From Psychroserpens sp. NJDZ02 (GTDB lineage Bacteria; Bacteroidota; Bacteroidia; Flavobacteriales; Flavobacteriaceae), in the NCBI RefSeq assembly GCF_004843725.1, contig NZ_CP039451.1, positions 2,106,501-2,170,500 of the forward strand: a stretch of 64,000 nt of DNA. Direction: 5' to 3'. The notes under the pieces were generated by a model. The model made no database searches and was not told the origin of the DNA. It saw nothing but the letters and a program-made list of their open reading frames with translations. Positions 1 through 8,516 of this stretch are shown piece by piece (position 1 is the stretch's first letter; each line of letters begins with the position of its first letter). The translations under genes and the position numbers were made by a program.

Positions 1-2033
1 TTTTCACCACAAGAATCCAAATACTTTTTGGCCATAGCTAGAGCGGTGTATTTTTCCGATCTATCATGGTCATCCCAATTTTGTGAGGCCATTAGTGTAG
101 GTACTAATAATAAGCATACTAGTGTGACAGCAGGAGCTAAAACACTATTTGCTACATATTTTTTAAGTAAATCGAAAATAGCATAAACCCCTAAACCAAT
201 CCATATTGCAAATACATAAAATGAGCCCACTACAGAGTAATCACGTTCTCTAGGTTCAAATGGTCTAACGTTGGTATACACTTGAATAGCTAATCCTGTA
301 AATAGGAAAAAGACTAAGGTGACCCAAAATGTTTTTTTGTCTTTATTAAATAAGAAAAACAGACCAAAAAGTCCTAATATTAAAGGAAAGAAATAATACG
401 TGTTACGACCTTTGTTTTGTGCAACGTCACTAGGTAAATTGTCTTGAGACTGACCTAAGTGCCATTCGTCAATAAATTTGATACCACTAATCCAGTTGCC
501 ATGTTGGTCATAACGTCCTTGTAAATCATCTTGGCGACCAGTAAAGTTCCACATAAAATAACGCCAGTACATGTAGCCTAGTTGGTATTCAAACAAATAA
601 GAAATATTGCTCGCTAAAGATGGTTTTTCTATAGTGACGAATTGTCCGTATTGTTTTAAAAAATTATGATAATCTTCGTAATCCACAAAACCTTTAGCAA
701 CATCATTTTTAAAGTCAATTACAGACTGCACTAAAGTGTTTTCTCCTTGATATTCCGGTTTCAAGTTAAAGTCTAAAAAGCCAGTAAATAACATGTAGTT
801 TTCGGCATTTTCACCACTCCACATTCTTGGTAAAAAGGCGGCTTGTTTATGGTTGTAATTTTGCTTAGCACGTTTGTAATTGTTAACAATAATGTATTTA
901 CCAGCAGCTTCGTCTTTTTCGTATTTAGGTTTGTCATCTACATAAGGTTCGTTTTCGTCTAAACCAGTATATTGATCGGTAAATAAAGGACCGTAAAATA
1001 AATGAGTTTCTGGATATTGCTCCAGGTTATAGTAGGCTAAAAGTTCTCGCGCGCTTGAAGGATTGTTTTCGTTAATAACAACATTCGCATTAGCTCTAAT
1101 AGGAAGCATTAACCAAGTTGAAGAACCTATCAATACAAATAAGAGGCAAAGTATACCAGTGTTATAGTTATATAGTTTTTTTGTGTTAGTGTATTTTAAT
1201 CCGTAATAGAAGGCTGCGATCAATAATATACCAGCAATAATGGACCCTGAATTAAAAGGTAGTCCTATTTGGTTTACAAAAAACAATTCTAAAATACTAA
1301 AATAGCGTAAAACGTTAGGAAACATTAATTTGAAAACAAACAGTAATACAGCAACTGAGGCTACATTGGCAATAATGAAGTTTTTTACTGTTATTGTCTC
1401 GTAGTTTTTAAAATAGTAGATTAATCCAATAGCAGGAATGGTTAAAAGTCCCATAAAGTGAATCCCAAAAGATAAACCAACAACAAACGCAATAAGTATT
1501 AACCAACGGTTACCTTTAGGTTTATGCATATCTGCTTCCCAACGTAAACCTAAGTAAAACATAACAGTCATAATTAAGGTTGCCATAGCGTAAACTTCCG
1601 TTTCTACAGCATTAAACCAAAACGAATCTGTGAAGGCAAATGCTAAACTTCCGACAAAAGCACTTCCTAAAATTGCTATTTTTGGACCGTTTTCAAGATT
1701 TTCTGGCTGACCAACTATTTTTTTTAGTAATAAAACAATGGTCCAAAACATAAATAAAATAGCGAAAGCACTAGAGACTGCACTCATCATATTCATTAAA
1801 AAACCGACTTGAGAAGGTGCTAAAGCAAATACGGAAAATACTGCTCCAAGCATTTGGAATAGGGGTGCTCCAGGTGGATGACCTACTTGTAGTTTGGAGG
1901 AAGTTAATATATATTCACCAGAATCCCAATAGCTTACTGTAGGCTCTACGGTAAGAGTATAAATGATAAGTGCAATTAAAAAAGCGAACCAGCTAAGAAT
2001 TAAGTTCCATTTTCTAAAGTTAAATGACGTCAT
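1..2033 (-). CDS. DUF2723 family polytopic membrane protein, partial (C-terminus outside window)
   Basis: The reverse frame is open from an ATG at 2033 to the left window edge, giving about 677 residues without a stop; the C-terminus is missing. The N-terminal part has many hydrophobic segments, and an early loop carries SYWDSGEYI followed by GHPPGAPLF. That acidic loop after the first membrane helix is typical of DUF2723 proteins, which belong to the GT-C-like glycosyltransferase/O-mannosyltransferase superfamily. Flavobacterial members are usually about 1000 residues or more, so roughly a third lies outside. A transfer of sugar from a lipid-linked donor at the cytoplasmic membrane is inferred from the fold family only; no substrate can be read. 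The next gene is the divergent tRNA-Gln. Confidence 0.85.
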   Translation of the reverse strand, partial: MTSFNFRKWNLILSWFAFLIALIIYTLTVEPTVSYWDSGEYILTSSKLQVGHPPGAPLFQMLGAVFSVFALAPSQVGFLMNMMSAVSSAFAILFMFWTIVLLLKKIVGQPENLENGPKIAILGSAFVGSLAFAFTDSFWFNAVETEVYAMATLIMTVMFYLGLRWEADMHKPKGNRWLILIAFVVGLSFGIHFMGLLTIPAIGLIYYFKNYETITVKNFIIANVASVAVLLFVFKLMFPNVLRYFSILELFFVNQIGLPFNSGSIIAGILLIAAFYYGLKYTNTKKLYNYNTGILCLLFVLIGSSTWLMLPIRANANVVINENNPSSARELLAYYNLEQYPETHLFYGPLFTDQYTGLDENEPYVDDKPKYEKDEAAGKYIIVNNYKRAKQNYNHKQAAFLPRMWSGENAENYMLFTGFLDFNLKPEYQGENTLVQSVIDFKNDVAKGFVDYEDYHNFLKQYGQFVTIEKPSLASNISYLFEYQLGYMYWRYFMWNFTGRQDDLQGRYDQHGNWISGIKFIDEWHLGQSQDNLPSDVAQNKGRNTYYFFPLILGLFGLFFLFNKDKKTFWVTLVFFLFTGLAIQVYTNVRPFEPRERDYSVVGSFYVFAIWIGLGVYAIFDLLKKYVANSVLAPAVTLVCLLLVPTLMASQNWDDHDRSEKYTALAMAKKYLDSCGE

Positions 2034-2136
2034 AAAATATCGGTTTGTTATGTCATGCGAATTTAGTAATTATTATGGAACAGGCGTGGTTTTTAAGTTA
2101 ACGTTAAGTTCTTTTTGATATTTTTTTTAAAAAAAG

Positions 2137-2168
2137 TTTGTGAGAGTTAATATTTATCTTAAATTTGC
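2137..2168 (+). promoter_or_regulatory. Promoter of tRNA-Gln (Bacteroidota type)
   Basis: TTTG at 2137-2140 (-33 box) and TAAATTTGC at 2160-2168 (matches the -7 consensus TAnnTTTG) are separated by 19 bases, the expected spacing. Transcription should start near 2173, about 12 bases before the mature tRNA. Confidence 0.8.
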
Positions 2169-2184
2169 ACTCGCATTACGAGAT

Positions 2185-2257
2185 TGGCCTATGGTGTAAC
2201 TGGTAACACGTCAGTTTTTGGTACTGAAGAGTCTAGGTTCGAGACCTAGTGGGCCAA
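2185..2257 (+). tRNA. tRNA-Gln (anticodon TTG)
   Basis: A full cloverleaf can be drawn. The acceptor stem TGGCCTA (2185-2191) pairs with TGGGCCA (2250-2256) with one G-T wobble. The D arm is at 2194-2209. The anticodon stem TCAGT/ACTGA (2211-2215/2223-2227) encloses a loop with anticodon TTG at 2218-2220. The T stem CTAGG/CCTAG (2233-2237/2245-2249) carries loop TTCGAGA. The discriminator is A at 2257 and CCA is not encoded. It has its own promoter and terminator, so it is a single-gene transcription unit. Confidence 0.95.
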
Positions 2258-2263
2258 CAAAAA

Positions 2264-2296
2264 AAAGCTTCCTTATTATAAGGGAGCTTTTTTATT
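2264..2296. terminator. Bidirectional intrinsic terminator between tRNA-Gln and the usp gene
   Basis: An 11-bp stem (2264-2274 with 2280-2290, one wobble) and a 5-base loop are followed by a T run to 2293. On the other strand the A run at 2259-2266 becomes a T tract, so the same hairpin can end the convergent stress-protein transcript that stops at 2315. Confidence 0.85.
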
Positions 2297-2314
2297 TTAA
2301 ACGATTTTTAAATC

Positions 2315-3139
2315 TTATATTTTAAAGGTTATTACTGGTCTTTTGGCATGGCTTACTAAGTCTTCGCTTATACTTCCATTAAAAAAGTGAGCAATACCTT
2401 GTCGTCCATGGGTGCTTATTCCAATTAAATCAGCATTTGCTATTCTAGAAAAGTTAAGAATCCCTTTTTCTATTGTTTCATCATTATAGATGTTTATCGT
2501 GTAGTTGTCAAAGGGGTTATTTCCAATAAACTCTGACATCCTAACCTTTGCAGCGGCAGTTGTAGTAAAATTGCTAGGCGTATTGACATTAAGTAGATGT
2601 ATTTTAGCGTCAAGTATTTTGGCTAATTTGACTGCTTGTACATAGGTTTCTTTATTGTCGTTTTTAAAGTCGGAAGCAAATACAAATTCTTTGATATCAA
2701 AATGGTGGTGTTCGTTTTTGATAACTAGTACGGGTATTTTTGATGTGCGGATTACTTTTTCGGTATTAGATCCGATAAATAATTCTTTGACAACTTCGTC
2801 GCCATGCGACCCCATTACAATTAAATCGACCTCATGCGTATTGCAGGTGTCAACTATACCTGTCGCGATTTCGTTAAAGTCTACCGTTTCATGAACGGTT
2901 AATCCGTTTAGGTAATCTTGGGCTAATAATGTTTCAAATTTTTTGTGTGCCAATTTCATAAAGAAAACCGCTTCAGGTAGTTCTGTTGGTGGAGAGTTTC
3001 CAGCAAGATTATAAAATGGTAGCTCTAACATGTGAAGCAGGATTATTTCGAAATCATGTTTCCTTGCTAATTGGGCAGCAACTTTTACGGCATTTTCGGC
3101 TTCTGGAGAAAAGTCTGTTGGAACGAGTATTTTTTTCAT
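2315..3139 (-). CDS. Universal stress protein, tandem UspA domains
   Basis: This 274-residue cytoplasmic protein has two Usp domains in tandem. The first (about 1-142) starts with KKILVPTDFSPEAENAV and ends with the nucleotide-binding signature GSHG...GSNTEKVI and PVLVI. The second (about 148-274) ends with STHGRQG...FNGSISEDLV and RPVITF. Both keep the G-2X-G-9X-G(S/T) pattern of ATP-binding Usp proteins. Tandem Usp proteins of about 270-280 residues are common in Flavobacteriaceae. The role is inferred to be stress or energy-state signalling; the ligand is unproven. It is transcribed alone, convergent with tRNA-Gln, and divergent from the rimP operon. Confidence 0.9.
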   Translation of the reverse strand: MKKILVPTDFSPEAENAVKVAAQLARKHDFEIILLHMLELPFYNLAGNSPPTELPEAVFFMKLAHKKFETLLAQDYLNGLTVHETVDFNEIATGIVDTCNTHEVDLIVMGSHGDEVVKELFIGSNTEKVIRTSKIPVLVIKNEHHHFDIKEFVFASDFKNDNKETYVQAVKLAKILDAKIHLLNVNTPSNFTTTAAAKVRMSEFIGNNPFDNYTINIYNDETIEKGILNFSRIANADLIGISTHGRQGIAHFFNGSISEDLVSHAKRPVITFKI

Positions 3140-3230
3140 ATTATCATTTTAGTTGGTTAATAAAGAACTCCTTATAAAGTTAGTAATAAAAAATGAATTT
3201 TAAAAAGTTATGAAAATCAATAAAAATATG

Positions 3231-3239
3231 TATATTTGC
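3231..3239 (+). promoter_or_regulatory. -7 promoter element of rimP-nusA-infB
   Basis: TATATTTGC fits TAnnTTTG exactly. The -33 box is weak (TTATG at 3208-3212, 18 bases upstream). It predicts a start near 3245 and a leader of about 55 bases containing the hairpin at 3266-3285. Confidence 0.7.
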
Positions 3240-3265
3240 AGCGTTGTAAGAGGAAAACAGGAATT

Positions 3266-3290
3266 GAGGGGACTAAAGTCCCCTCTTTTT
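3266..3290 (+). terminator. Terminator-like leader hairpin (putative attenuator) before rimP
   Basis: GAGGGGAC (3266-3273) pairs perfectly with GTCCCCTC (3278-3285) around a TAAA loop and is followed at once by TTTTT (3286-3290). The GC-rich stem stands out in AT-rich surroundings. It lies after the predicted promoter and 10 bases before the rimP ATG, so it cannot be the terminator of a protein gene. It is either an attenuator of rimP-nusA-infB or the end of a roughly 45-base small RNA. Confidence 0.65.
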
Positions 3291-3300
3291 ATACTTAAAA

Positions 3301-3762
3301 ATGTTTATAAATACAGTAAAAAGTTTATTAGAAGAAGCCCTAACAGAGCGCCAAGATCTATTTTTAATAGATTTTAGCATGACTGGAGATAATGCTATCA
3401 ATATAATTATTGATGGAGACGATGGGGTTAAAGTTGAGGATTGCATTTTTATTAGCCGTGCAATAGAGCATAATATAGATAGAGAAGAACATGATTTTGC
3501 TCTAGAAGTTATGTCTGCAGGGGCTGCTGCTCCACTAACCTTGCCTAGGCAATATCCTAGACATGTTGGTAGAACATTAGAAGTGACGACTGCAACGCAA
3601 AAGATGGAAGGGACCTTAACAGAGGTGAATGACGATGTTTTTACTTTAGAGTGGAAAGCAAGAGAGCCAAAGCCTGTTGGAAAAGGTAAAGTTACCGTTA
3701 ATAAGAAAGAAAATATTGCCTACAAAGATGTTGTAGAAGCAAAAGTTATAATAAAATTTTAA
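3301..3762 (+). CDS. rimP: Ribosome maturation factor RimP
   Basis: This 153-residue cytoplasmic protein is needed for maturation of the 30S ribosomal subunit. The N-terminal alpha/beta domain (about 1-80) contains INIIIDGDDGVKVEDC and IEHNIDREEHDFALEVMSAG, matching the RimP region that normally reads LEVSSPG; here the SPG-type motif reads MSAGAAAPL. The C-terminal SH3-like domain (about 85-153) contains VGRTLEVTT and ends AKVIIKF. Length is normal. It is the first gene of the conserved rimP-nusA-infB operon, 13 bases before nusA. The ATG at 3301 is the only plausible start after the leader hairpin. Confidence 0.93.
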   Translation: MFINTVKSLLEEALTERQDLFLIDFSMTGDNAINIIIDGDDGVKVEDCIFISRAIEHNIDREEHDFALEVMSAGAAAPLTLPRQYPRHVGRTLEVTTATQKMEGTLTEVNDDVFTLEWKAREPKPVGKGKVTVNKKENIAYKDVVEAKVIIKF

Positions 3763-3775
3763 TTCAAGTAGAGTT

Positions 3776-5008
3776 ATGGAGAATATAGCGTTAATTGAAT
3801 CTTTTTCAGAGTTCAAGGACGACAAGTTTATTGATCGTGTCACCTTAATGGCTATTTTGGAAGATGTGTTTAGAAATGCATTGAAGAAAAAATTTGGAGA
3901 TGATGATAATTTTGATATTATTATAAACCCAGATAAGGGGGATTTAGAGATTTGGAGAAATCGTGTTGTAGTTGCGGATGGAGAGGTTGAAGAGCCAAAT
4001 CAAGAGATATCGTTAAGTGCGGCAAGAAAGATTGAGCCAGATTTTGAAGTAGGAGAGGATGTGTCACAGGAAGTTAAGTTATTTGATTTAGGTCGTCGTG
4101 CTATTTTAGCGTTACGTCAAAATTTAATCTCTAAAATTCACGAACACGATAATTCTAATATATTCAAGCAGTTTCAAGAGCTTGTTGGAGATTTATATAC
4201 GGCAGAAGTGCATCATATACGTCACAGAGCAGTGATCTTGTTAGATGATGAAGGGAATGAGATTATTCTTCCAAAGGATAAACAAATTCCATCTGACTTT
4301 TTTAGAAAAGGAGATAACGTTAAAGGTGTTATTGATAGTGTTGAGCTTAAAGGTAATAAGCCGACTATTATAATGTCTCGTACGTCGCCTAAGTTTTTAG
4401 AAAAACTATTTGAATCTGAAATTCCAGAAGTGTTTGATGGTTTAATTACTATTAAAAATATTGTGCGTATTCCAGGTGAAAAAGCAAAAGTAGCTGTAGA
4501 TTCGTACGATGATAGAATTGATCCTGTTGGAGCTTGTGTTGGTATGAAAGGATCTCGTATCCACGGTATCGTAAGAGAATTAGGTAATGAAAACATTGAT
4601 GTTATTAATTACACGACTAACTTACAATTATATATTACAAGAGCATTAAGCCCGGCAAGAGTGACTTCAATCAAGATAGATGAGGAAAACAAACGTGCAG
4701 AAGCGATCTTAAAACCTGAAGAGGTAAGTAAGGCGATTGGTAGAGGTGGTCACAATATTAGATTAGCTGGTCAATTAACAGGTTACGAAATTGATGTGTT
4801 AAGAGAAGGAGCTGAAGAAGATGTTGAATTAAGAGAATTCTCTGATGAAATCGAAGATTGGGTTATCAAAGAATTTAGTAAAGCAGGTCTAGATACAGCA
4901 AAGAGTATTTTAGAGCAAGATGTGGCAGATCTAGTCAAAAGAACAGACTTAGAAGAAGAAACTATTTTAGATGTTATTAGAATTCTTAAGGAAGAATTCG
5001 AAGATTAG
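3776..5008 (+). CDS. nusA: Transcription termination/antitermination factor NusA
   Basis: This 410-residue RNA polymerase-binding factor modulates pausing, termination and antitermination. Domains in order: N-terminal RNAP-binding domain (about 1-125), S1 domain (about 130-200, including GDLYTAEVHHI and DNVKGVIDSVE), and KH1 and KH2 with the loops VGMKGSRI (near residue 255) and IGRGGHNI (near residue 321). The C-terminus ends in an acidic tail without the two long acidic repeats of E. coli NusA, which is usual for Bacteroidota. It sits between rimP and infB. Because the operon leader contains a terminator-like hairpin, NusA is a natural candidate for autoregulation (inference). Confidence 0.95.
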   Translation: MENIALIESFSEFKDDKFIDRVTLMAILEDVFRNALKKKFGDDDNFDIIINPDKGDLEIWRNRVVVADGEVEEPNQEISLSAARKIEPDFEVGEDVSQEVKLFDLGRRAILALRQNLISKIHEHDNSNIFKQFQELVGDLYTAEVHHIRHRAVILLDDEGNEIILPKDKQIPSDFFRKGDNVKGVIDSVELKGNKPTIIMSRTSPKFLEKLFESEIPEVFDGLITIKNIVRIPGEKAKVAVDSYDDRIDPVGACVGMKGSRIHGIVRELGNENIDVINYTTNLQLYITRALSPARVTSIKIDEENKRAEAILKPEEVSKAIGRGGHNIRLAGQLTGYEIDVLREGAEEDVELREFSDEIEDWVIKEFSKAGLDTAKSILEQDVADLVKRTDLEEETILDVIRILKEEFED

Positions 5009-5049
5009 CATATATTTGAGAAAAAAAGAAATTAGGTTAAAGGCAATTT

Positions 5050-7875
5050 ATGGCTGAAACAATAAGATTAAATAAGGTATTACGTGAGCTTAACATCTCT
5101 CTTGATCGCGCTGTAGAATTTTTAGATTCTAAGGGTGTAGAGGTTGAGAAGCGCCCGACTACCAAAATTTCAGAAGAAACTTACAGTATTCTTTCAAATG
5201 AATTTCAAACTGATGCTAACAAGAAAATGGCATCACAAGAAGTTAATGAAGCAAAGAATAAGGAGAAAGAAGTATTGCGTGTTAAACGCGAAAAGGAACT
5301 AGAGATTAAGCAAAAAGCTGAAGAGGCTGCGAAAGCAGCAAAAGCAGCACAGCTTAAAAAAGATGAAGAGGTTATTAAAGCTTCTAAAGCGCTTTCTGGT
5401 CCTAAAACTGTCGGTAAGATAGATTTAGGTACGGGTAAAAAAGTGGCTAAGAAGGTCGAGGAAACTGCGGAGTCTAAGAAAGATGTTGTTAAAGCAGAAA
5501 AAGTATCTGTAGAAAAAGAAACACCTAAAGTTGAAGTCAAAGTAGAAGCGAAAGCTAAAACTGAAGAGAAGGCTAAAGTAGGTGCTAAAACTACTGATGC
5601 TCCGAAAGCAAAAACCGAAACTAAAGTAGAGGCTAAGACGGAAACTAAAGCTGCACCTGCAAAGGAAGTGGCTAAAGAAGAAACTGCCCCTCAAGAACCG
5701 GTTGAAGAAACGCTTAAAACAAAATATACAAAACTTTCTGGTCCGAAAATAGCTGGTGAAAAAATTGATTTATCTCAGTTTAATAAGCCTAAGAAAAAGA
5801 AAGAAGATCCTAAAAAGGATGATAACGCTAACAAAAGAAAGCGTCGTCGTATTTCTAAGCCTGGAGATAATAACAACAGGTCTAGTTCTGGTCCTTCAAG
5901 AGGTAATGATAGGTTTAAAGGAAAAAGACCAGGTGGGCGTAAAGCAACACCAGTTGTTAAGACGGAACCTACTGAAGAGGAAGTACAAAGACAAGTACGT
6001 GAAACCTTAGAGAAACTGCAAGGTAAATCTTCAAAAGGGAAAGGTGCAAAATATAGAAGAGAGAAAAGAGATCAACATAGAGAGCAAACAGAAATTGATC
6101 AACAAATTGAAGCGGCAGAAAGTAAGATTCTAAAGGTTACTGAGTTTGTTACGGCAAATGAAATAGCAACGATGATGGATGTTCCAGTAACACAAATTAT
6201 CTCAGCTTGTATGTCTTTAGGTATGATGGTGACAATGAATCAGCGTTTGGATGCTGAAACTATTGCTATTGTTGCAGAAGAATTTGGATATAAAACAGAA
6301 TTTGTAACGGCAGATATCGAAGTGTCTATTGAAGACGTTGTTGATAAACCAGAAGATTTAAAACCTCGTGCTCCAATTGTTACAGTAATGGGACACGTTG
6401 ATCATGGTAAAACATCTTTATTAGATTACATACGAAAGGAAAATGTTATTGCAGGAGAATCTGGAGGTATCACACAGCATATTGGTGCCTATGGGGTGGA
6501 ACTTGATAATGGACAAAAAATAGCATTCTTAGATACGCCGGGTCACGAAGCCTTTACAGCGATGCGTGCACGTGGTGCTCAAGTAACAGATATAGCGATT
6601 ATTGTTGCTGCAGCGGATGACGATATTATGCCTCAGACTAAAGAAGCAATATCTCATGCACAAGCGGCGGGTGTACCAATCGTGTTTGCAATAAACAAGA
6701 TTGATAAGCCACACGCTAACCCAGAAAAGATTAAAGAAGGTTTAGCACAAATGAATTTACTAGTAGAAGATTGGGGTGGAAAAATCCAGTCTCATGATAT
6801 TTCTGCAAAAGTAGGGACAGGTGTTAAAGAATTATTAGAAAAAGTATTGCTTGAAGCAGAATTACTAGAGCTTAAGGCTAATCCTAATAAACCAGCAGTA
6901 GGAACAGTAGTAGAAGCCTTTTTAGATAAAGGTAGAGGTTACGTATCTACGGTATTAGTACAAGCGGGTACATTACGTGTTGGAGATTATGTTCTTGCAG
7001 GTAAGAATAGTGGAAAAGTAAAAGCAATGCAGGATGAGCGTGGTCATGATGTCGAGGAAGCTGGACCATCAACGCCAGTATCTGTATTAGGTTTAGACGG
7101 AGCACCTCAAGCAGGTGATAAGTTTAATGTCTTTGCTGATGAGCGTGAAGCTAAGCAAATTGCTACTAAACGTACACAATTACAACGCGAACAAGACGTA
7201 AGAACAACTAAAACATTAACGTTGGCTGAAATTGGTCGTCGTATTGCTTTAGGAACGTTTAAAGAGCTAAATATTATCCTTAAAGGAGATGTGGATGGTT
7301 CTGTTGAAGCATTAACAGATTCTTTCCAAAAGTTATCTACTGAAGAAATTCAGGTTAACATCCTTCATAAAGGTGTAGGTGCCATTACAGAAAGTGATGT
7401 ATTGTTAGCAACAGCTTCAGATGCAATAATCATTGGATTTAATGTGCGTCCTGTTGGAAATGCACGTACAATAGCAGATAGAGAAGAAGTTGATATTAGA
7501 ACATATTCTATTATTTATGATGCTATTAATGATCTTAAAGATGCTATGGAAGGTATGTTATCTCCAGAGTTGAAAGAAGAGATTACAGGTACAGCAGAAA
7601 TTAGAGAAATGTTTAAAGTATCTAAAGTAGGTACTATTGCAGGGTGTATGGTTATGAATGGTAAGATCTTCAGAAACTCGCAAATACGTCTTATTAGAGA
7701 AGGTGTTGTAGCTTATACAGGAGTCTTGGAATCGTTAAAACGATTTAAAGATGATGTTAGAGAAGTATCAAAAGGTTACGATTGTGGTATGCAAATTAAG
7801 AACTACAACGACATTAATGTCGGTGATGTTATTGAAGCTTTCCATGAGGTGGAGGTTAAGAAAAAACTGAAGTAA
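5050..7875 (+). CDS. infB: Translation initiation factor IF-2
   Basis: This 941-residue GTPase brings fMet-tRNA to the 30S subunit. The IF2_N module is at about 1-50, followed by a long low-complexity region rich in Lys, Ala and Glu (about 60-350) that includes a basic stretch [10 protein letters not shown] second IF2_N-like segment lies at about 365-420. The G domain shows GHVDHGKTS (G1, near 448), DTPGHEAF (G3, near 495) and NKID (G4, near 549). Domains II to IV follow, ending VEVKKKLK. Length is normal for Flavobacteriaceae. It is the last gene of the operon and is followed by a strong terminator. Confidence 0.97.
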   Translation: MAETIRLNKVLRELNISLDRAVEFLDSKGVEVEKRPTTKISEETYSILSNEFQTDANKKMASQEVNEAKNKEKEVLRVKREKELEIKQKAEEAAKAAKAAQLKKDEEVIKASKALSGPKTVGKIDLGTGKKVAKKVEETAESKKDVVKAEKVSVEKETPKVEVKVEAKAKTEEKAKVGAKTTDAPKAKTETKVEAKTETKAAPAKEVAKEETAPQEPVEETLKTKYTKLSGPKIAGEKIDLSQFNKPKKKKEDPKKDDNANKRKRRRISKPGDNNNRSSSGPSRGNDRFKGKRPGGRKATPVVKTEPTEEEVQRQVRETLEKLQGKSSKGKGAKYRREKRDQHREQTEIDQQIEAAESKILKVTEFVTANEIATMMDVPVTQIISACMSLGMMVTMNQRLDAETIAIVAEEFGYKTEFVTADIEVSIEDVVDKPEDLKPRAPIVTVMGHVDHGKTSLLDYIRKENVIAGESGGITQHIGAYGVELDNGQKIAFLDTPGHEAFTAMRARGAQVTDIAIIVAAADDDIMPQTKEAISHAQAAGVPIVFAINKIDKPHANPEKIKEGLAQMNLLVEDWGGKIQSHDISAKVGTGVKELLEKVLLEAELLELKANPNKPAVGTVVEAFLDKGRGYVSTVLVQAGTLRVGDYVLAGKNSGKVKAMQDERGHDVEEAGPSTPVSVLGLDGAPQAGDKFNVFADEREAKQIATKRTQLQREQDVRTTKTLTLAEIGRRIALGTFKELNIILKGDVDGSVEALTDSFQKLSTEEIQVNILHKGVGAITESDVLLATASDAIIIGFNVRPVGNARTIADREEVDIRTYSIIYDAINDLKDAMEGMLSPELKEEITGTAEIREMFKVSKVGTIAGCMVMNGKIFRNSQIRLIREGVVAYTGVLESLKRFKDDVREVSKGYDCGMQIKNYNDINVGDVIEAFHEVEVKKKLK

Positions 7876-7892
7876 ACCTTAAGTTATTATAT

Positions 7893-7925
7893 AAAAAAAA
7901 GCGATTCATTTGAATCGCTTTTTTT
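7893..7925. terminator. Bidirectional terminator between infB and the SPOR gene
   Basis: GCGATTCA (7901-7908) pairs with TGAATCGC (7911-7918). The stem has A8 before it and T7 after it, so it can serve infB on the plus strand and the convergent SPOR-domain gene on the minus strand. Confidence 0.9.
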
Positions 7926-7949
7926 ATGTTTATTTGTTAGCGTAAGGCT

Positions 7950-8348
7950 CTAGTTTTTTTCTTTTAATGGTTTAAAAATAAAAGCATCTCTAAATTTTTT
8001 CTGAACCTCTACTAGGGCACGATCAGCTTCTAATCGAGATCTGAAACTGCCAACCCAAACCTTGTAGTCTGGAGCTTCAAAAACTAACTGAGAACTGTAT
8101 TTGCCTACAGAACCATTAAAGTTAGATTTGGTGCTTTCCGCCCTACCTAAATTACCTGAATAGATTTGTATTTTATATCTATCACTGTTTTTTTCGTTGC
8201 TATTTATTTCTTTTTTCACCTTTAATAAATTGGCAATTGTAGGGTCTTCATTTAGTATTACTGTTCCCTGTTGCGAGTAGCCTACAGCCGAAAAACCAAT
8301 TGTAATTAAGGCAGTTAGATAAAAGGTTTTTATTTGTATTTTCTTCAT
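7950..8348 (-). CDS. SPOR domain-containing exported protein
   Basis: This 132-residue protein has an N-terminal signal peptide (KKIQIKTFYLTALITIGF, cleavage likely near GYSQQ). The C-terminal half (about 55-130) starts YKIQIYSGNLGRA and continues with YKVWVGSFRSRLEADRAL, the spacing of a SPOR domain. SPOR domains bind peptidoglycan strands denuded of stem peptides, often at division sites. A periplasmic wall-associated role is therefore inferred; no other domain is visible. It is transcribed alone from a -7 box at 8367-8374 and is divergent from the complex III operon. Confidence 0.85.
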   Translation of the reverse strand: MKKIQIKTFYLTALITIGFSAVGYSQQGTVILNEDPTIANLLKVKKEINSNEKNSDRYKIQIYSGNLGRAESTKSNFNGSVGKYSSQLVFEAPDYKVWVGSFRSRLEADRALVEVQKKFRDAFIFKPLKEKN

Positions 8349-8366
8349 TTATAAACGGATTTATTG

Positions 8367-8374
8367 CAAATGTA
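8367..8374 (-). promoter_or_regulatory. -7 promoter element of the SPOR gene
   Basis: The plus strand reads CAAATGTA, which is TACATTTG on the minus strand, followed by C. It lies 18 bases upstream of the ATG at 8348. No clear -33 box is seen. Confidence 0.55.
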
Positions 8375-8472
8375 TAAGTATTAAACTAAAAAGGCACCTG
8401 TTTTATTATTTAGAATATCTCTAAATTAGCAATTAAGACTTCTTTAAGATTTCTAAAATCGACTTTAAGTAT

Positions 8473-8480
8473 TACTTTTG
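8473..8480 (+). promoter_or_regulatory. -7 promoter element of the act-cox operon
   Basis: TACTTTTG fits TAnnTTTG and lies 36 bases before the first possible ATG of actA. No strong -33 box is seen. No terminator-like hairpin is visible between here and the end of coxA, so this may drive the whole 11.5-kb operon. Confidence 0.55.
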
Positions 8481-8516
8481 TGAAAGGTATTTTTCAACTG
8501 TATTTTGTAAACATAG

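Noticed and set aside
5205..5694. Two overlapping open frames on the minus strand inside infB
   Set aside because: They mirror the Lys/Glu/Ala-rich low-complexity codons of IF-2 and give Ser/Phe-rich nonsense sequences.
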